Below are positions 7,278 to 17,906 of a stretch of 64,000 nucleotides of DNA, one piece after another. Both the position numbers and the translations under genes were made by a program. The notes under the pieces were generated by a model that was not told where the DNA came from, ran no database searches, and was given only the letters and a program-made list of their open reading frames with translations. How positions within the stretch are numbered: the first letter of the stretch is position 1; each line of letters starts with the position of its first letter. Origin of the DNA: Oceanibaculum indicum P24 (GTDB lineage Bacteria; Pseudomonadota; Alphaproteobacteria; Oceanibaculales; Oceanibaculaceae); the NCBI RefSeq assembly GCF_000299935.1, contig NZ_AMRL01000008.1:62001-126000 (forward strand), read 5' to 3'.

Positions 7278-8666
7278 ATGACCGCCCTTCCGCCCGATCC
7301 CCTCGCATCCGGTATCGCTGCCTATGGCCGCGACCTGCGCGCCGGCAAGACCACAGCCGAAGCCGCGACCCGCGCCTATCTCGACCGCATCAAGGCACTG
7401 GACCCGAAGCTGGGTGCCTTCCAGCTGGTGATGGTCAAGCAGGCGCTGACCGCCGCGAAGGCCATCGACCGGCTGCTGGCCGCCGGCACCGATCTCGGCC
7501 CGCTGATGGGCGTACCGGTGGCGGTGAAGGACCTGTTCGCCATCGAGGGCACCAAGGCCTTCGCCGGCACGAAGCTGGACGTCGCCGACCTGATCGGCGG
7601 GGAAGGCAGCTTCGTGAGGATGCTGCGGCGCGCCGGCTGCGTCATCCTGGGCAAGACCAAGACCGTCGAGTTCGCGCTGGGCGCCACCGGTATCAGCAAG
7701 CCGCGCGGCACGCCGTGGAACCCATGGGACGCCAAGGTGGCGCGCCTGCCCGGCGGCTCCTCCAGCGGCTCCGCCGTGGCGACGGCTGCCGGCCTGTGCG
7801 GGTTCGCCATCGGCTCCGACACTGGCGGCTCGGTGCGCATTCCGGCGGCGCTGTGCGGGCTGTTCGGGCTGAAGACCACGGTCGGGCTGTGGGCGACGGA
7901 CGGCGTGTTCCCGCTGTCGCCGACCTTCGACACCATCGGCCCGCTGACCAAGTCGGCAGCGGACGCGGCGCAGGTCTTCGCCGGCCTGACCGGCCGCCCG
8001 GTGGTGCAGGCCGCACCGCTGGACGGGCTGCGGCTTGGCCGGCCGGTGGGCTATTTCTTCGATAATCTGGAAAAGCCGGTAGCGCAGGCGACCAAGAAGG
8101 CGCTGGAGAAGCTGGCCAAGGCCGGGGCTTCCATCGTCGATATCGAGGTGCCGGAAGCCGCCGAACGCGCGAAGATCTTCCCGGTCGTGCTTCCGGTCGA
8201 GCTGGTGGCGGCGCTGGGGCGCAAGCGCTTCAAGGCCGGCCGCCGTAAGATGGACCCGGTCGTCGGCTCCCGCGCCGAATCCGGCCTCACGGTTGGCGCG
8301 CCGGAATATCTGCACGCGATCTGGCGCACCCGCGATCTGGAGAAGATCGCCGAACAGCGCATGGCGGGGCTGGATGGCTGGATCACGCCGACCTCGCCGA
8401 TCCTGCCGGCACCGGTGGCTGATCTCGAAGACCCGGAAGTCGGCGGCAAATATGCGCGGCTGGTGACGCAGAACACCCAGCCCGGCAACCTTTTCCGCCA
8501 GTCCGGCACCTCGACGCCAATCCAGCATCTCGGCGATGGCGACCTGCCGATCGGCCTGCAGCTGCTCTGCCCCGGCTTCGCAGAGGAACGCGCGCTTTCG
8601 ATCGCTCTGGCGATGGAGGAGCTGTTCGGCACGCCGCCTGCCCCGAACCTGAAGGGGTTTGTGTAA
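7278..8666 (+). CDS. amidase-signature family hydrolase
   Basis: 462-aa amidase-signature enzyme. The Ser-cisSer-Lys triad is visible: Lys84 in PLMGVPVAVKDLF, the cis-serine within GGSSSGSA (159-166), and nucleophile Ser185 in GSDTGGSVRIPAA. The family hydrolyses amides to acid plus ammonia in the cytoplasm; relatives include AtzF-type amidases and GatA. The ATG at 7278 is chosen because the upstream in-frame sequence has no family similarity; only a weak GAGAG precedes it. It stands alone on the plus strand, next to other amide-cleaving genes (HyuA/B, amidohydrolase), so organic nitrogen use is likely. The exact substrate is unknown. Confidence 0.87.
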   Translation: MTALPPDPLASGIAAYGRDLRAGKTTAEAATRAYLDRIKALDPKLGAFQLVMVKQALTAAKAIDRLLAAGTDLGPLMGVPVAVKDLFAIEGTKAFAGTKLDVADLIGGEGSFVRMLRRAGCVILGKTKTVEFALGATGISKPRGTPWNPWDAKVARLPGGSSSGSAVATAAGLCGFAIGSDTGGSVRIPAALCGLFGLKTTVGLWATDGVFPLSPTFDTIGPLTKSAADAAQVFAGLTGRPVVQAAPLDGLRLGRPVGYFFDNLEKPVAQATKKALEKLAKAGASIVDIEVPEAAERAKIFPVVLPVELVAALGRKRFKAGRRKMDPVVGSRAESGLTVGAPEYLHAIWRTRDLEKIAEQRMAGLDGWITPTSPILPAPVADLEDPEVGGKYARLVTQNTQPGNLFRQSGTSTPIQHLGDGDLPIGLQLLCPGFAEERALSIALAMEELFGTPPAPNLKGFV

Positions 8667-8682
8667 GGGGTAGCTGAGAACC

Positions 8683-8706
8683 CCCTCGCCCCTGCCGGGG
8701 CGAGGG
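8683..8706. terminator. perfect 10-bp-stem hairpin between convergent genes
   Basis: CCCTCGCCCC, loop TGCC, GGGGCGAGGG: a perfect stem in the 47-bp gap between the amidase and the convergent ferredoxin-fold gene. There is no T tract on either side, so it is either a rho-assisted bidirectional transcript end or a short relative of repeat family B, which has similar stem sequences. Confidence 0.55.
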
Positions 8707-8713
8707 AAAGCCG

Positions 8714-9385
8714 CTAAAGCTCCGGCTTGCCGAGTATCCACATCAGCGCGTAGGTGCCGCTGTCGATGGCTTTCAGCCCCGGCAGGCTGGCCGATGAAAC
8801 CGCCTTGGCGGCGGCAGCGGCGACCTCCGCCGAGGTGGTATCGACCAGCACGATCCAGTCCTTCGCTTCCGGCGCGTCTTTCGGCGCGTCCTTGTGCTCG
8901 GCCAGCGGCTTGGACAGTTCCGGGTCGCTTTCCATGATATGGGCGGCCAGCGTGCCATCCTTCGTCACAAGGTCCGCCAGAACCACCTTCAGCGCCTCGC
9001 GCGCCGTGGCGGAATCATTGTCCGCCGGGCGCAGCCGGATCACGGCGGCAGCCCCGCCAAGGCCGGCGCCAAGGCCGGCGGTCGTGCGGGCGACCTGGCG
9101 CTTCACATTCTGGAAATTCGCCATCACCTTCTTCGACCAGTCGGTCTGGTTCGCCAGCATCTGCTTGTAGGACGGACTGGAGAGGACGGCGAAATCCTCC
9201 GTCTCGTAGAAGGAGATATATTTCGGGCTGGCCGAGACGGCGATATAGCGCCGCGCCGACAGGAAGCCCGGAATTCCCACCCGCTCCGCAATATGCTCGC
9301 GGTCGTACCAGCGGTTGAACTCCTCTTCCCAAGCGGCGGGAATGTCGGTTCCCACGATCAGCATGCCGGTGCCCTGCAGCGCCAT
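8714..9385 (-). CDS. dimeric alpha/beta-barrel (ferredoxin-fold) protein of unknown function
   Basis: 223-aa cytoplasmic protein. The N-terminal half (ALQGTGMLIVGTDIPAAWEE, then WYDREHIAERVGIPGF) resembles the dimeric alpha/beta-barrel proteins related to EthD and small monooxygenases, where the WYDxEH motif recurs. The second half (about 115-220) looks like a degenerate repeat of the same fold (AAVIRLRP ... DWIVLVDTTS). No cofactor site is evident. It is transcribed divergently from hyuA across a 116-bp gap with an inverted repeat, and similar small proteins often accompany hydantoinase or aromatic-degradation genes. A role as a helper or detoxifying monooxygenase is inference. Confidence 0.65.
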   Translation of the reverse strand: MALQGTGMLIVGTDIPAAWEEEFNRWYDREHIAERVGIPGFLSARRYIAVSASPKYISFYETEDFAVLSSPSYKQMLANQTDWSKKVMANFQNVKRQVARTTAGLGAGLGGAAAVIRLRPADNDSATAREALKVVLADLVTKDGTLAAHIMESDPELSKPLAEHKDAPKDAPEAKDWIVLVDTTSAEVAAAAAKAVSSASLPGLKAIDSGTYALMWILGKPEL

Positions 9386-9416
9386 CTCGTCTCCTTTTCG
9401 CGTGGCGTATGACCAA

Positions 9417-9440
9417 AGTTGTCATCAATGTTGCACAACT
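9417..9440. promoter_or_regulatory. inverted repeat in the hyuA divergent promoter region
   Basis: AGTTGT (9417-9422) and ACAACT (9435-9440) form a perfect 6-bp inverted repeat with a 12-bp spacer. It lies 32 bp upstream of the minus-strand gene and about 61 bp upstream of hyuA, so one regulator could act on both. The identity of that regulator is unknown. Confidence 0.35.
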
Positions 9441-9501
9441 CCGGGGGCGATTGTAGCGTGCCGTTCCTTCCCTTTCCGGCCCGCCCGAATGGAGTGCCTT
9501 C

Positions 9502-11610
9502 ATGACTGCTTCCTCTCCCGCTGGCTCATCCGCTGGTGCGCGTCTCGCCGTCGATATCGGCGGCACCTTCACCGATGTGGCGCTGGAGGTTGGCGGCCGG
9601 CTGGTGACGACCAAGGTGCTGACCACGCCGGCAGCCCCGGAGGAAGGCGTGCTGACCGGCATCGCCAAGGTGATCGAACAGGCCGTCATCGCGCCGTCCG
9701 ACGTGTCGATCATCATCCATGGCACGACACTGGCGACCAATGCGCTGATCGAGCGCAAGGGTGCGAAGACCGCGCTGCTGACCACCGAGGGCTTCCGCGA
9801 TTCCGTGGAGATGGCCTACGAGAACCGGTTCGAGCAGTACGACATCAATATCGACCGGCCGAAGCCGCTGGTGCCGCGCCATCTGCGCCTGCCGGTGCGC
9901 GAGCGGCTGAATGTGAAGGGCGAGGCGCTGATCCCGCTGGACGAGCAGTCCGTGCGCGACCTGATCCCGGTGCTGAAGCGGGAAGGCGTGGAGAGCATCG
10001 CCATCGGCTTCATCCATGCCTACGCCAACCCGGCGCATGAGCAGCGCACGGCGGATATCCTGCGCGAGGCCCTGCCCGACCTGTCCTATACGCTGTCCTC
10101 CGAGGTCTGCCCGGAAGTGCGCGAGTATGAGCGGCAATCGACCACCTGCGCCAACGCCTATGTGCAGCCGCTGATGGCCAGCTACCTCGCCCGGCTGAAG
10201 GCGCAGCTGCACGATCTGGGCTATGGCTGCCCGTTCTTCATGATCACCTCCGGCGGCGGTCTGACGGCGCTGGAAACGGCGATGAAATTCCCGATCCGGC
10301 TGGTCGAATCCGGCCCGGCCGGCGGCGCCATCCTGGCCAGCCGCATCGCCGCCGAATGCGGGCTCGACGAAGTGGTGTCCTACGATATGGGCGGCACCAC
10401 GGCGAAGCTGTGCCTGATCGACAAAGCGCAGCCGCTGGCCTCGCGCACCTTCGAGGTGGACCGCGTCTATCGCTTCATGAAGGGCAGCGGCCTGCCCATC
10501 CGCATTCCGGTCATCGAGATGGTGGAGATCGGCGCCGGCGGCGGCTCCATCGCCCATGTCGATACGATGAAGCGCATCACCGTCGGCCCGGAATCCGCCG
10601 GCTCCGTCCCCGGCCCGGCCTGCTATGGACGGGGCGGCACGCAGCCCACCGTGACCGACGCCGATGTGGTGATGGGCCGCATCGACCCCGATGTCTTCGC
10701 CGGCGGCTCGGTCAGCCTGGCCCCCGATGCGTCCAAGGCGGCGATGGCGACAGAGATCGGCGCGAAGCTGAACCTCTCCGACGCGCTGGCCGCCTTCGGC
10801 ATCGCCGAGGTGGTGGACGAGAACATGGCCAACGCGGCGCGCGTGCACGCCATCGAATGGGGCAAGGACATCGCCAAGCGCGCGATGATCGCCTTCGGCG
10901 GTGCCGCCCCGCTGCACGCCGCACGGCTGGCGGAGAAGCTGGAGATCGACCGCGTCATCATCCCGACCGGGGCCGGTGTCGGCTCGGCGCTGGGCTTCCT
11001 GAAGGCCCCCGTCGCCTATGAGGTGGTGCGCAGCCGGCACATGAAGCTGTCGCAATTCGACGCCTCCATCGCCAACGCGACGCTGAAGGAGATGCAGGAG
11101 GAGGCGCTGGCCATCGTGCGCGAGGGCGCGCCGAAGGCGGAACTGGTGGAAATCCGACAGGCCTATATGCGCTATGTCGGCCAGGGCCACGAGATCGCCG
11201 TCGATGTGCCGGTGCGCGACCTGACGCAGGCCGACGCGCAGCATATGGCCGATGTGTTCGCCAAAGCCTATGCGGCGCTGTATGGCCGGACCATCCCCAA
11301 TCTCGATATCGAGATCCTGAGCTGGACGCTGACCGTCAGCACCAAGGTGGAGAAGCCCGCGACCGTGCCGATGCCGGTGGAGAGCCTGCCGGCTCCGGAA
11401 CCGAAATCGCGCAAGCCGATCTTCGATCCGGTGAAGACCGACCATGTCGAGGCCGGCATCTACTGGCGGCCCGACCTGAAGCCCGGCATGCGCATTCCCG
11501 GCCCGGCGCTGATCGCCGAGGAACAGACCACCACCGTCGTCTCCTCCAGCTTCGATGCGCTGATCAACGAGCTGGAGTATATTGTTCTCGTCCGCAAGAC
11601 GGCCGCCTGA
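9502..11610 (+). CDS. hydantoinase/oxoprolinase subunit A (HyuA family)
   Basis: 702-aa protein of the hydantoinase A/5-oxoprolinase family. An ASKHA-type N-terminal ATPase motif LAVDIGGTFTDVALE is at about residues 15-29, followed by HGTTLATNALIERKGAKTAL, SGPAGGAILASRI, YDMGGTTAKLCLID, EIGAGGGSIAHVD and GRGGTQPTVTDADVV. Together with the B subunit it performs ATP-dependent opening of a cyclic imide or lactam (N-methylhydantoin, 5-oxoproline) or a related carboxylation. Length is typical (about 700 aa). The B-subunit gene starts 15 nt downstream. Gamma-glutamyl-related genes elsewhere in the window make 5-oxoproline one possible substrate, but the sequence alone does not choose. Confidence 0.9.
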   Translation: MTASSPAGSSAGARLAVDIGGTFTDVALEVGGRLVTTKVLTTPAAPEEGVLTGIAKVIEQAVIAPSDVSIIIHGTTLATNALIERKGAKTALLTTEGFRDSVEMAYENRFEQYDINIDRPKPLVPRHLRLPVRERLNVKGEALIPLDEQSVRDLIPVLKREGVESIAIGFIHAYANPAHEQRTADILREALPDLSYTLSSEVCPEVREYERQSTTCANAYVQPLMASYLARLKAQLHDLGYGCPFFMITSGGGLTALETAMKFPIRLVESGPAGGAILASRIAAECGLDEVVSYDMGGTTAKLCLIDKAQPLASRTFEVDRVYRFMKGSGLPIRIPVIEMVEIGAGGGSIAHVDTMKRITVGPESAGSVPGPACYGRGGTQPTVTDADVVMGRIDPDVFAGGSVSLAPDASKAAMATEIGAKLNLSDALAAFGIAEVVDENMANAARVHAIEWGKDIAKRAMIAFGGAAPLHAARLAEKLEIDRVIIPTGAGVGSALGFLKAPVAYEVVRSRHMKLSQFDASIANATLKEMQEEALAIVREGAPKAELVEIRQAYMRYVGQGHEIAVDVPVRDLTQADAQHMADVFAKAYAALYGRTIPNLDIEILSWTLTVSTKVEKPATVPMPVESLPAPEPKSRKPIFDPVKTDHVEAGIYWRPDLKPGMRIPGPALIAEEQTTTVVSSSFDALINELEYIVLVRKTAA

Positions 11611-11624
11611 GGAAGGACATCGCG

Positions 11625-13358
11625 ATGACCCGGAATTCCGCCCTCGACCAGATCCATCTGCAGATCATGTGGAACCGCCTGCTCTCGGTTGTCGAGGAAC
11701 AGGCGCAGGCCCTGATCCGCACCGCCTTCTCCACCTCCGTGCGCGAGGCCGGCGATTTGTCAGCCGGCGTGTTCGACACGCGCGGCCGCATGCTGGCGCA
11801 GGCCGTTACCGGCACGCCCGGCCATGTGAACGCGATGGCCGCCTCGGTCGGTTTCTTCCTGGAGCGGTTCCCGGCGGAAACGATGAAGGAAGGCGACGTC
11901 TTCGTCACCAACGACCCCTGGCTCGGCACCGGCCATCTGCACGATTTCACCGTCGTTACGCCCACCTTCAAGGACGGGAAGATCGTTGCGCTGTTCGCCT
12001 CCACCAGCCATGTCGTCGATGTCGGCGGGCGCGGCTTCGGCGCCGATGGCCGGCAGGTCTATGAGGAAGGCATCAACATCCCGATCATGCATCTGGCCCA
12101 TGCCGGCACGATGAACGAGTCGCTGCTGCAGATCGTGCGCGCCAATGTACGCGAACCGGTGCAGGTCGAAGGCGATCTCTATTCGCTGGCCGCCTGCAAC
12201 GAGACCGGCAGCCGCCGGCTGGTGGACATGATGCGGGAATTCAGCCTGGACAGCATCGACCCGCTGGGCGAGCACATCATTGAGCACAGCCGGGCGGCAA
12301 TGCTGGAGGAAATCCGCGCGCTGAAGGCCGGCACCTACAAGAACGCCATGCGCATCGACGGCTATGACAAGCCGATCGACATCGTCGCCACCATGAAGGT
12401 CGGCGAGGACGGCATCGATGTCGATTTCGATGGCACCTCGCCGGTCTCCACCTACGGCATCAACGTGCCGCTGACCTATACCCAGGCCTATGCCAGCTTC
12501 GGCGTGCGCTGCATGATCGGCGGCAAGGTGCCGAACAATGCCGGCTCGCTGGAGCCGGTTCGCGTCACCGCGACGGAAGGCTCCATCCTGAACGCGCCAC
12601 ATCCCTGCGCCGTCGCCGCGCGCCACGCCATCGGCCAGATGCTGCCGGATGTGGTGCTGGGCTGCCTGGAGCAGGTGATCGGCGATGTGCCGGCGGAAGG
12701 TACCTCCTGCCTGTGGAACCCGATGCTGCTGGGCGGCCATGGGCTGGTCGGCGATGCCGATTACGGTAAGGCCACGCCGTTCGCGGTGAACCTGTTCCAT
12801 ACCGGCGGCACCGGCGCGCGGCCCGGAAAGGATGGCCTCTCGGCCACCGCCTTCCCGTCCGGCGTGCGCAACACTCCGGTGGAGATCAACGAGACGGTCG
12901 CCCCGCTGATCGTCTGGAAGAAGGAATACCGGACCGATTCCGGTGGCGCCGGGCGCTATCGCGGCGGCACCGGGCAGGTCATGGTGATCTCCCATGCCGA
13001 GGGCGCGCCCTTCGCCATTTCCTCCATGTTCGATCGCATGATCCACCCGCCGCGTGGCCGCAAGGGCGGCGCCGAGGGGCAGGTCGGCAAGATGTACCAG
13101 CGCGGGACCGGCACCGGCATGAAGCCGAAGGGCCGCCAGCCGATCCCCGCCGGGGAGACGCTGGTGCTGGAGATGCCGGGCGGCGGCGGCTTCGGACGCC
13201 CCTATGAGCGGCCAGCGGCGGAGGTTGCGGCGGACGTGCTGGCCGGCTTCGTCTCCCGCGAGGCAGCCGAGCGCGACTATGGCGTGGTCCTGAACGACAA
13301 TTTCGCCGTGGACGAGGCCGCCACGCAGCAGCGCCGCGCGCAGGCGGCCGCGGAGTAG
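11625..13358 (+). CDS. hydantoinase/oxoprolinase subunit B (HyuB family)
   Basis: 577-aa protein of the hydantoinase B/oxoprolinase family and partner of the preceding A subunit. Family landmarks include the N-terminal ALIRTAFSTSVREAGDLSAG, the segment FVTNDPWLGTGHLHDFTVV, ATEGSILNAPHPCAVAARHA near the middle, and the C-terminal DSGGAGRYRGGTGQVM and EMPGGGGFGRPYERP. GGAAGG at 11611-11616 precedes the ATG. The two subunits form a cytoplasmic complex in known members. The gene ends before repeat A2, in a convergent junction with prfC. Confidence 0.9.
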   Translation: MTRNSALDQIHLQIMWNRLLSVVEEQAQALIRTAFSTSVREAGDLSAGVFDTRGRMLAQAVTGTPGHVNAMAASVGFFLERFPAETMKEGDVFVTNDPWLGTGHLHDFTVVTPTFKDGKIVALFASTSHVVDVGGRGFGADGRQVYEEGINIPIMHLAHAGTMNESLLQIVRANVREPVQVEGDLYSLAACNETGSRRLVDMMREFSLDSIDPLGEHIIEHSRAAMLEEIRALKAGTYKNAMRIDGYDKPIDIVATMKVGEDGIDVDFDGTSPVSTYGINVPLTYTQAYASFGVRCMIGGKVPNNAGSLEPVRVTATEGSILNAPHPCAVAARHAIGQMLPDVVLGCLEQVIGDVPAEGTSCLWNPMLLGGHGLVGDADYGKATPFAVNLFHTGGTGARPGKDGLSATAFPSGVRNTPVEINETVAPLIVWKKEYRTDSGGAGRYRGGTGQVMVISHAEGAPFAISSMFDRMIHPPRGRKGGAEGQVGKMYQRGTGTGMKPKGRQPIPAGETLVLEMPGGGGFGRPYERPAAEVAADVLAGFVSREAAERDYGVVLNDNFAVDEAATQQRRAQAAAE

Positions 13359-13407
13359 AGTTTCCCTCTCCCCCGCCCCCGCCCATCACACGCCATATAC
13401 TCCGCCC

Positions 13408-13507
13408 GTCACCCCCGCACTTGTTGCGGGGGTCCAGGCTTCAGCTTGCTGGATGCCCGCCCGAGTAGGCTGAATCCTGGATTCCCGGGACAAGCCCGGG
13501 AATGACA
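13408..13507. repeat. dispersed dyad repeat, family A, copy 2
   Basis: Same architecture as copy 1: GTCACCCCC with stem CCCCCGCA/TGCGGGGG, GGTCCAGG, a variable middle, CCTGGATTCCC with stem TTCCCGGG/CCCGGGAA, and terminal AATGACA. It fills most of the 198-bp gap between hyuB and the convergent prfC. No gene is present in the gap. Confidence 0.85.
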
Positions 13508-13556
13508 GTCTGGGGAAGCTGCGCCGACTTTGCGCCTCCCGCGGTATTAAGAACCC

Positions 13557-15155
<1,599 letters not shown>

Positions 15156-15294
15156 AAGGGCGTTTCGAAACGTGGGCGTTAGGTGCCCCGTCGCGCCCGC
15201 GAAGTCAATGGCCGCTGGGAAATTCCCCCTTGCCTGCCGGGCCGTTCTGCGGCCAACTTGATAGCAAGAGTTACATTTCAGGGATGCCATCGCG

Positions 15295-16743
15295 ATGACC
15301 GAAACCACCTTAATCCGCAATGCCGACTGGGTCGTGGCCTTCGACAAGGCGAAGGGCGAGCATGTCTATCTGCGCGATGCCGACGTCGCCTTCGAGGGCA
15401 ACCGCATCACCCATGTCGGCAAGGGCTACGAGGGCAAGGCAGACCGCGAGATCGACGGCCGCAACCGTGTCGTCATGCCGGGCATGGTCAATGCCCATTC
15501 GCACCCGACCAGCGAGCCGCTGCGCAAGGGCATCACCGACGAGACCCGCAGCCCCGGCTTCTGGCATTCCTCGCTGTACGAGTACCTGACTGTCTTCGAG
15601 AACGATCCCGACGGCTATCAGGCCTGCATGCAGGTGGCGATGGCGGAGCTGCTGATGAGCGGCTGCACCACCGTGGCCGACCTGTCGATTGCCTTCGAGG
15701 GGTGGCTCGACACGCTGGCCGACAGTGGCATCCGCGCCGTGGTCGCGCCGATGTACCGCGACGCGCGCTGGTACACGACCGACGGGCACGAGCTGAAATA
15801 TGACTGGAACCCGGAGAATGGCCGCAAGGGCTTCGAGAAGGCACGGCGGATCATCGACCTTGCCAACCAGCACCCGTCCGGCCGGCTGTCCGGCATGGTC
15901 TGCCCGGCGCAGATCGACACCTGCACGCCGGAGCTGATCCGCGACAGCTTCGACTATGCGGTGGAGAAGAACCTGCCGTTCCAGATCCACGCCGCGCAGG
16001 CGGTGACCGAATTCCTGGAGATGCAGCGCCGCCACGGGCTGACGCCGATCCAGTGGATGGAGTCCATCGGCGCGCTGGGCGAGCATTCGATCATCGGCCA
16101 CGGCATCTTCCTCGACCATCATCCCTGGCTGCACTGGACGACGCGCAAGGATCTGGGCCTGCTGGCCGACAGCGGCTCGACCGTGGCGCACTGCCCGACC
16201 GTGTTCGCCCGGCGCGGCATCACGCTGCGCACCTTCGGCGGCTATATCCGGGCCGGCGTGAATATGGGCATCGGCACCGACACCTATCCGCATAATTTCC
16301 TGGAGGAGATGCGCTGCGTCGCCATGTATGCCCGCGTCATCGGCGAGAGTGTGGACGACCTGAACACCTCCGACGTGTTCAACGCCGCCACGCTGGGCGG
16401 TGCCAAGGCCCTGCGCCAGCCGGACATCGGCGGCATCGCGCCCGGCTTCAAGGCCGATATCGTGCTGCTGGACGCCAAGCACCCGGCGATGATGCCGCTG
16501 CGTGAGCCGGTGCGCAGCCTGGTCTATGTCGCCGGCGACCGCGCGGTGAACGATGTGTTCGTCGATGGACGACAGGTGGTGCAGGACGGCAAGTGCCTGA
16601 CCATCGATCTGCAGACTGCCTCCGAGGCACTGGAGGAGGCGCAGAAGCGCTCCCTGAAGAAGGTCTCCAAGCTGGACTGGAACAATCGCAGCGCGGATGA
16701 GCTGGCCCCTATGGCCTATCGCACCGTTGACCGGCTAAACTGA
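15295..16743 (+). CDS. metal-dependent amidohydrolase (chlorohydrolase/deaminase group)
   Basis: 482-aa member of the amidohydrolase superfamily, of the AtzB/TrzN/5-methylthioadenosine deaminase type. Metal ligands are visible: the HxH in MVNAHSHPTSEP, a histidine in FQIHAAQAV, a histidine in IIGHGIFLDHH, and the aspartate in GIGTDTYPHNFLEEMR. The C-terminus closes the composite beta-sandwich (GGIAPGFKADIVLLDAKHP). The family deaminates or dechlorinates N-heterocycles. It is 44 nt upstream of a serine hydrolase gene on the same strand, so both may process one amide or heterocyclic compound, possibly exported or imported by the following EamA pair. The substrate is unknown. Confidence 0.87.
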   Translation: MTETTLIRNADWVVAFDKAKGEHVYLRDADVAFEGNRITHVGKGYEGKADREIDGRNRVVMPGMVNAHSHPTSEPLRKGITDETRSPGFWHSSLYEYLTVFENDPDGYQACMQVAMAELLMSGCTTVADLSIAFEGWLDTLADSGIRAVVAPMYRDARWYTTDGHELKYDWNPENGRKGFEKARRIIDLANQHPSGRLSGMVCPAQIDTCTPELIRDSFDYAVEKNLPFQIHAAQAVTEFLEMQRRHGLTPIQWMESIGALGEHSIIGHGIFLDHHPWLHWTTRKDLGLLADSGSTVAHCPTVFARRGITLRTFGGYIRAGVNMGIGTDTYPHNFLEEMRCVAMYARVIGESVDDLNTSDVFNAATLGGAKALRQPDIGGIAPGFKADIVLLDAKHPAMMPLREPVRSLVYVAGDRAVNDVFVDGRQVVQDGKCLTIDLQTASEALEEAQKRSLKKVSKLDWNNRSADELAPMAYRTVDRLN

Positions 16744-16787
16744 CCTCGAATCGTCACTCAACCTTCAAAAAAAGAAACGCCCAAACC

Positions 16788-17897
16788 ATGACCAAGACCT
16801 ATTTTCCGGCTGCCGGTTCCGACTGGGAACGGCAGGAGCCGGCGGCTGCCGGTTTCGATGCCACGGCCCTTCAGGCCGCCGTCGATCACGCCATCTCGCA
16901 CGAGACCGGCTGGGACCGCGACATCATGAAGGTGCTGACCGAGGGCCATTTCGAGCCGCCGCCCTATAACGAGATCCTGGGGCCGGTGCGCGAGCGCACG
17001 GGGCCGAACGGCCTGATCCTGAAGGGCGGGCGCATCGTCGCCGAATGGGGCGATACCAGCCGCGCCGACATGACCTTCTCGGTCTCCAAGAGCTACCTGT
17101 CGATCTGCGCCGGCCTTGCCGTGAAGAAGGGGCTGATCAAGGACATCCACGCCCCGATCCGCGAGCTGGTGAAGGATGGCGGCTTCGAGTCGGAGCAGAA
17201 CCGCGACATCACCTGGCATCATCTGCTGCAGCAGACCAGCGAATGGGAAGGCACGCTGTGGGACAAGCCGGACCTGCTGGACCGCCACCGCGACCTGACC
17301 AGCGAGGGTGCCAATTCCAAGAAGGGCACCCACCGCGACCTGCAGAAGCCGGGCAGCTTCTGGGAATATAACGACATCCGCGTGAACCGGCTGTCGCTGG
17401 CCCTGCTGCGCGTGCTGGGCGAAGGCCTGCCTGCCGTGCTGAAGCGCGAGGTGATGGACCCGATCGGCGCCTCGCAGGACTGGGAATGGCATGGCTACCG
17501 CAATTCCTATGTCGAGATCGGCGGCAAGCAGGTGCAGTCCGTCTCCGGCGGCGGCCACTGGGGCGGCGGCATGATGATCGGCTCGCGCGACCATGCCCGC
17601 GTCGGCCTGCTGATGGCCAACAAGGGCAAGTGGAGCGGCACGGAAATCCTGCCGGAGAGCTGGATCGACGCCTCGCTGCAGCCCTGCGACCTGCAGCCGA
17701 TCTACGGCTATATGTGGTGGCTGAACACCGACCGGAAGCAATATCCCAGCGCGCCGGAGACCAGCTTCTTTGCGGTCGGCGCCGGCAATTCGATCATCTG
17801 GATGGACCCGACGCACGACCTCGTCGCCGTGGTGCGCTGGATCGCCAAGCCGGGCTTCGACGGTTTCTGCCGACGCGTGATGGAGGCGATGCGCTAA
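16788..17897 (+). CDS. serine hydrolase of the class C beta-lactamase fold
   Basis: 369-aa protein with the beta-lactamase/esterase (Pfam Beta-lactamase) fold. The SxxK nucleophile motif is Ser98-Val-Ser-Lys101 in MTFSVSKSYLS. The second motif YND lies in FWEYNDIRVNRL, and an HxG-like HWGGG lies in SGGGHWGGGMMIG. There is no signal peptide, so it is probably cytoplasmic, unlike true AmpC. Such proteins are esterases or amidases. It is 44 nt after the amidohydrolase and 9 nt before the first EamA gene, suggesting one transcription unit from 15295 to 19758. Confidence 0.83.
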   Translation: MTKTYFPAAGSDWERQEPAAAGFDATALQAAVDHAISHETGWDRDIMKVLTEGHFEPPPYNEILGPVRERTGPNGLILKGGRIVAEWGDTSRADMTFSVSKSYLSICAGLAVKKGLIKDIHAPIRELVKDGGFESEQNRDITWHHLLQQTSEWEGTLWDKPDLLDRHRDLTSEGANSKKGTHRDLQKPGSFWEYNDIRVNRLSLALLRVLGEGLPAVLKREVMDPIGASQDWEWHGYRNSYVEIGGKQVQSVSGGGHWGGGMMIGSRDHARVGLLMANKGKWSGTEILPESWIDASLQPCDLQPIYGYMWWLNTDRKQYPSAPETSFFAVGAGNSIIWMDPTHDLVAVVRWIAKPGFDGFCRRVMEAMR

Positions 17898-17906
17898 GGG
17901 GGTGCC

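Noticed and set aside
5858-8065. 735-codon plus-strand open frame over the envelope genes and the start of the amidase
   Set aside because: It is antisense to two minus-strand genes and out of frame with the amidase; no recognisable domain is present.
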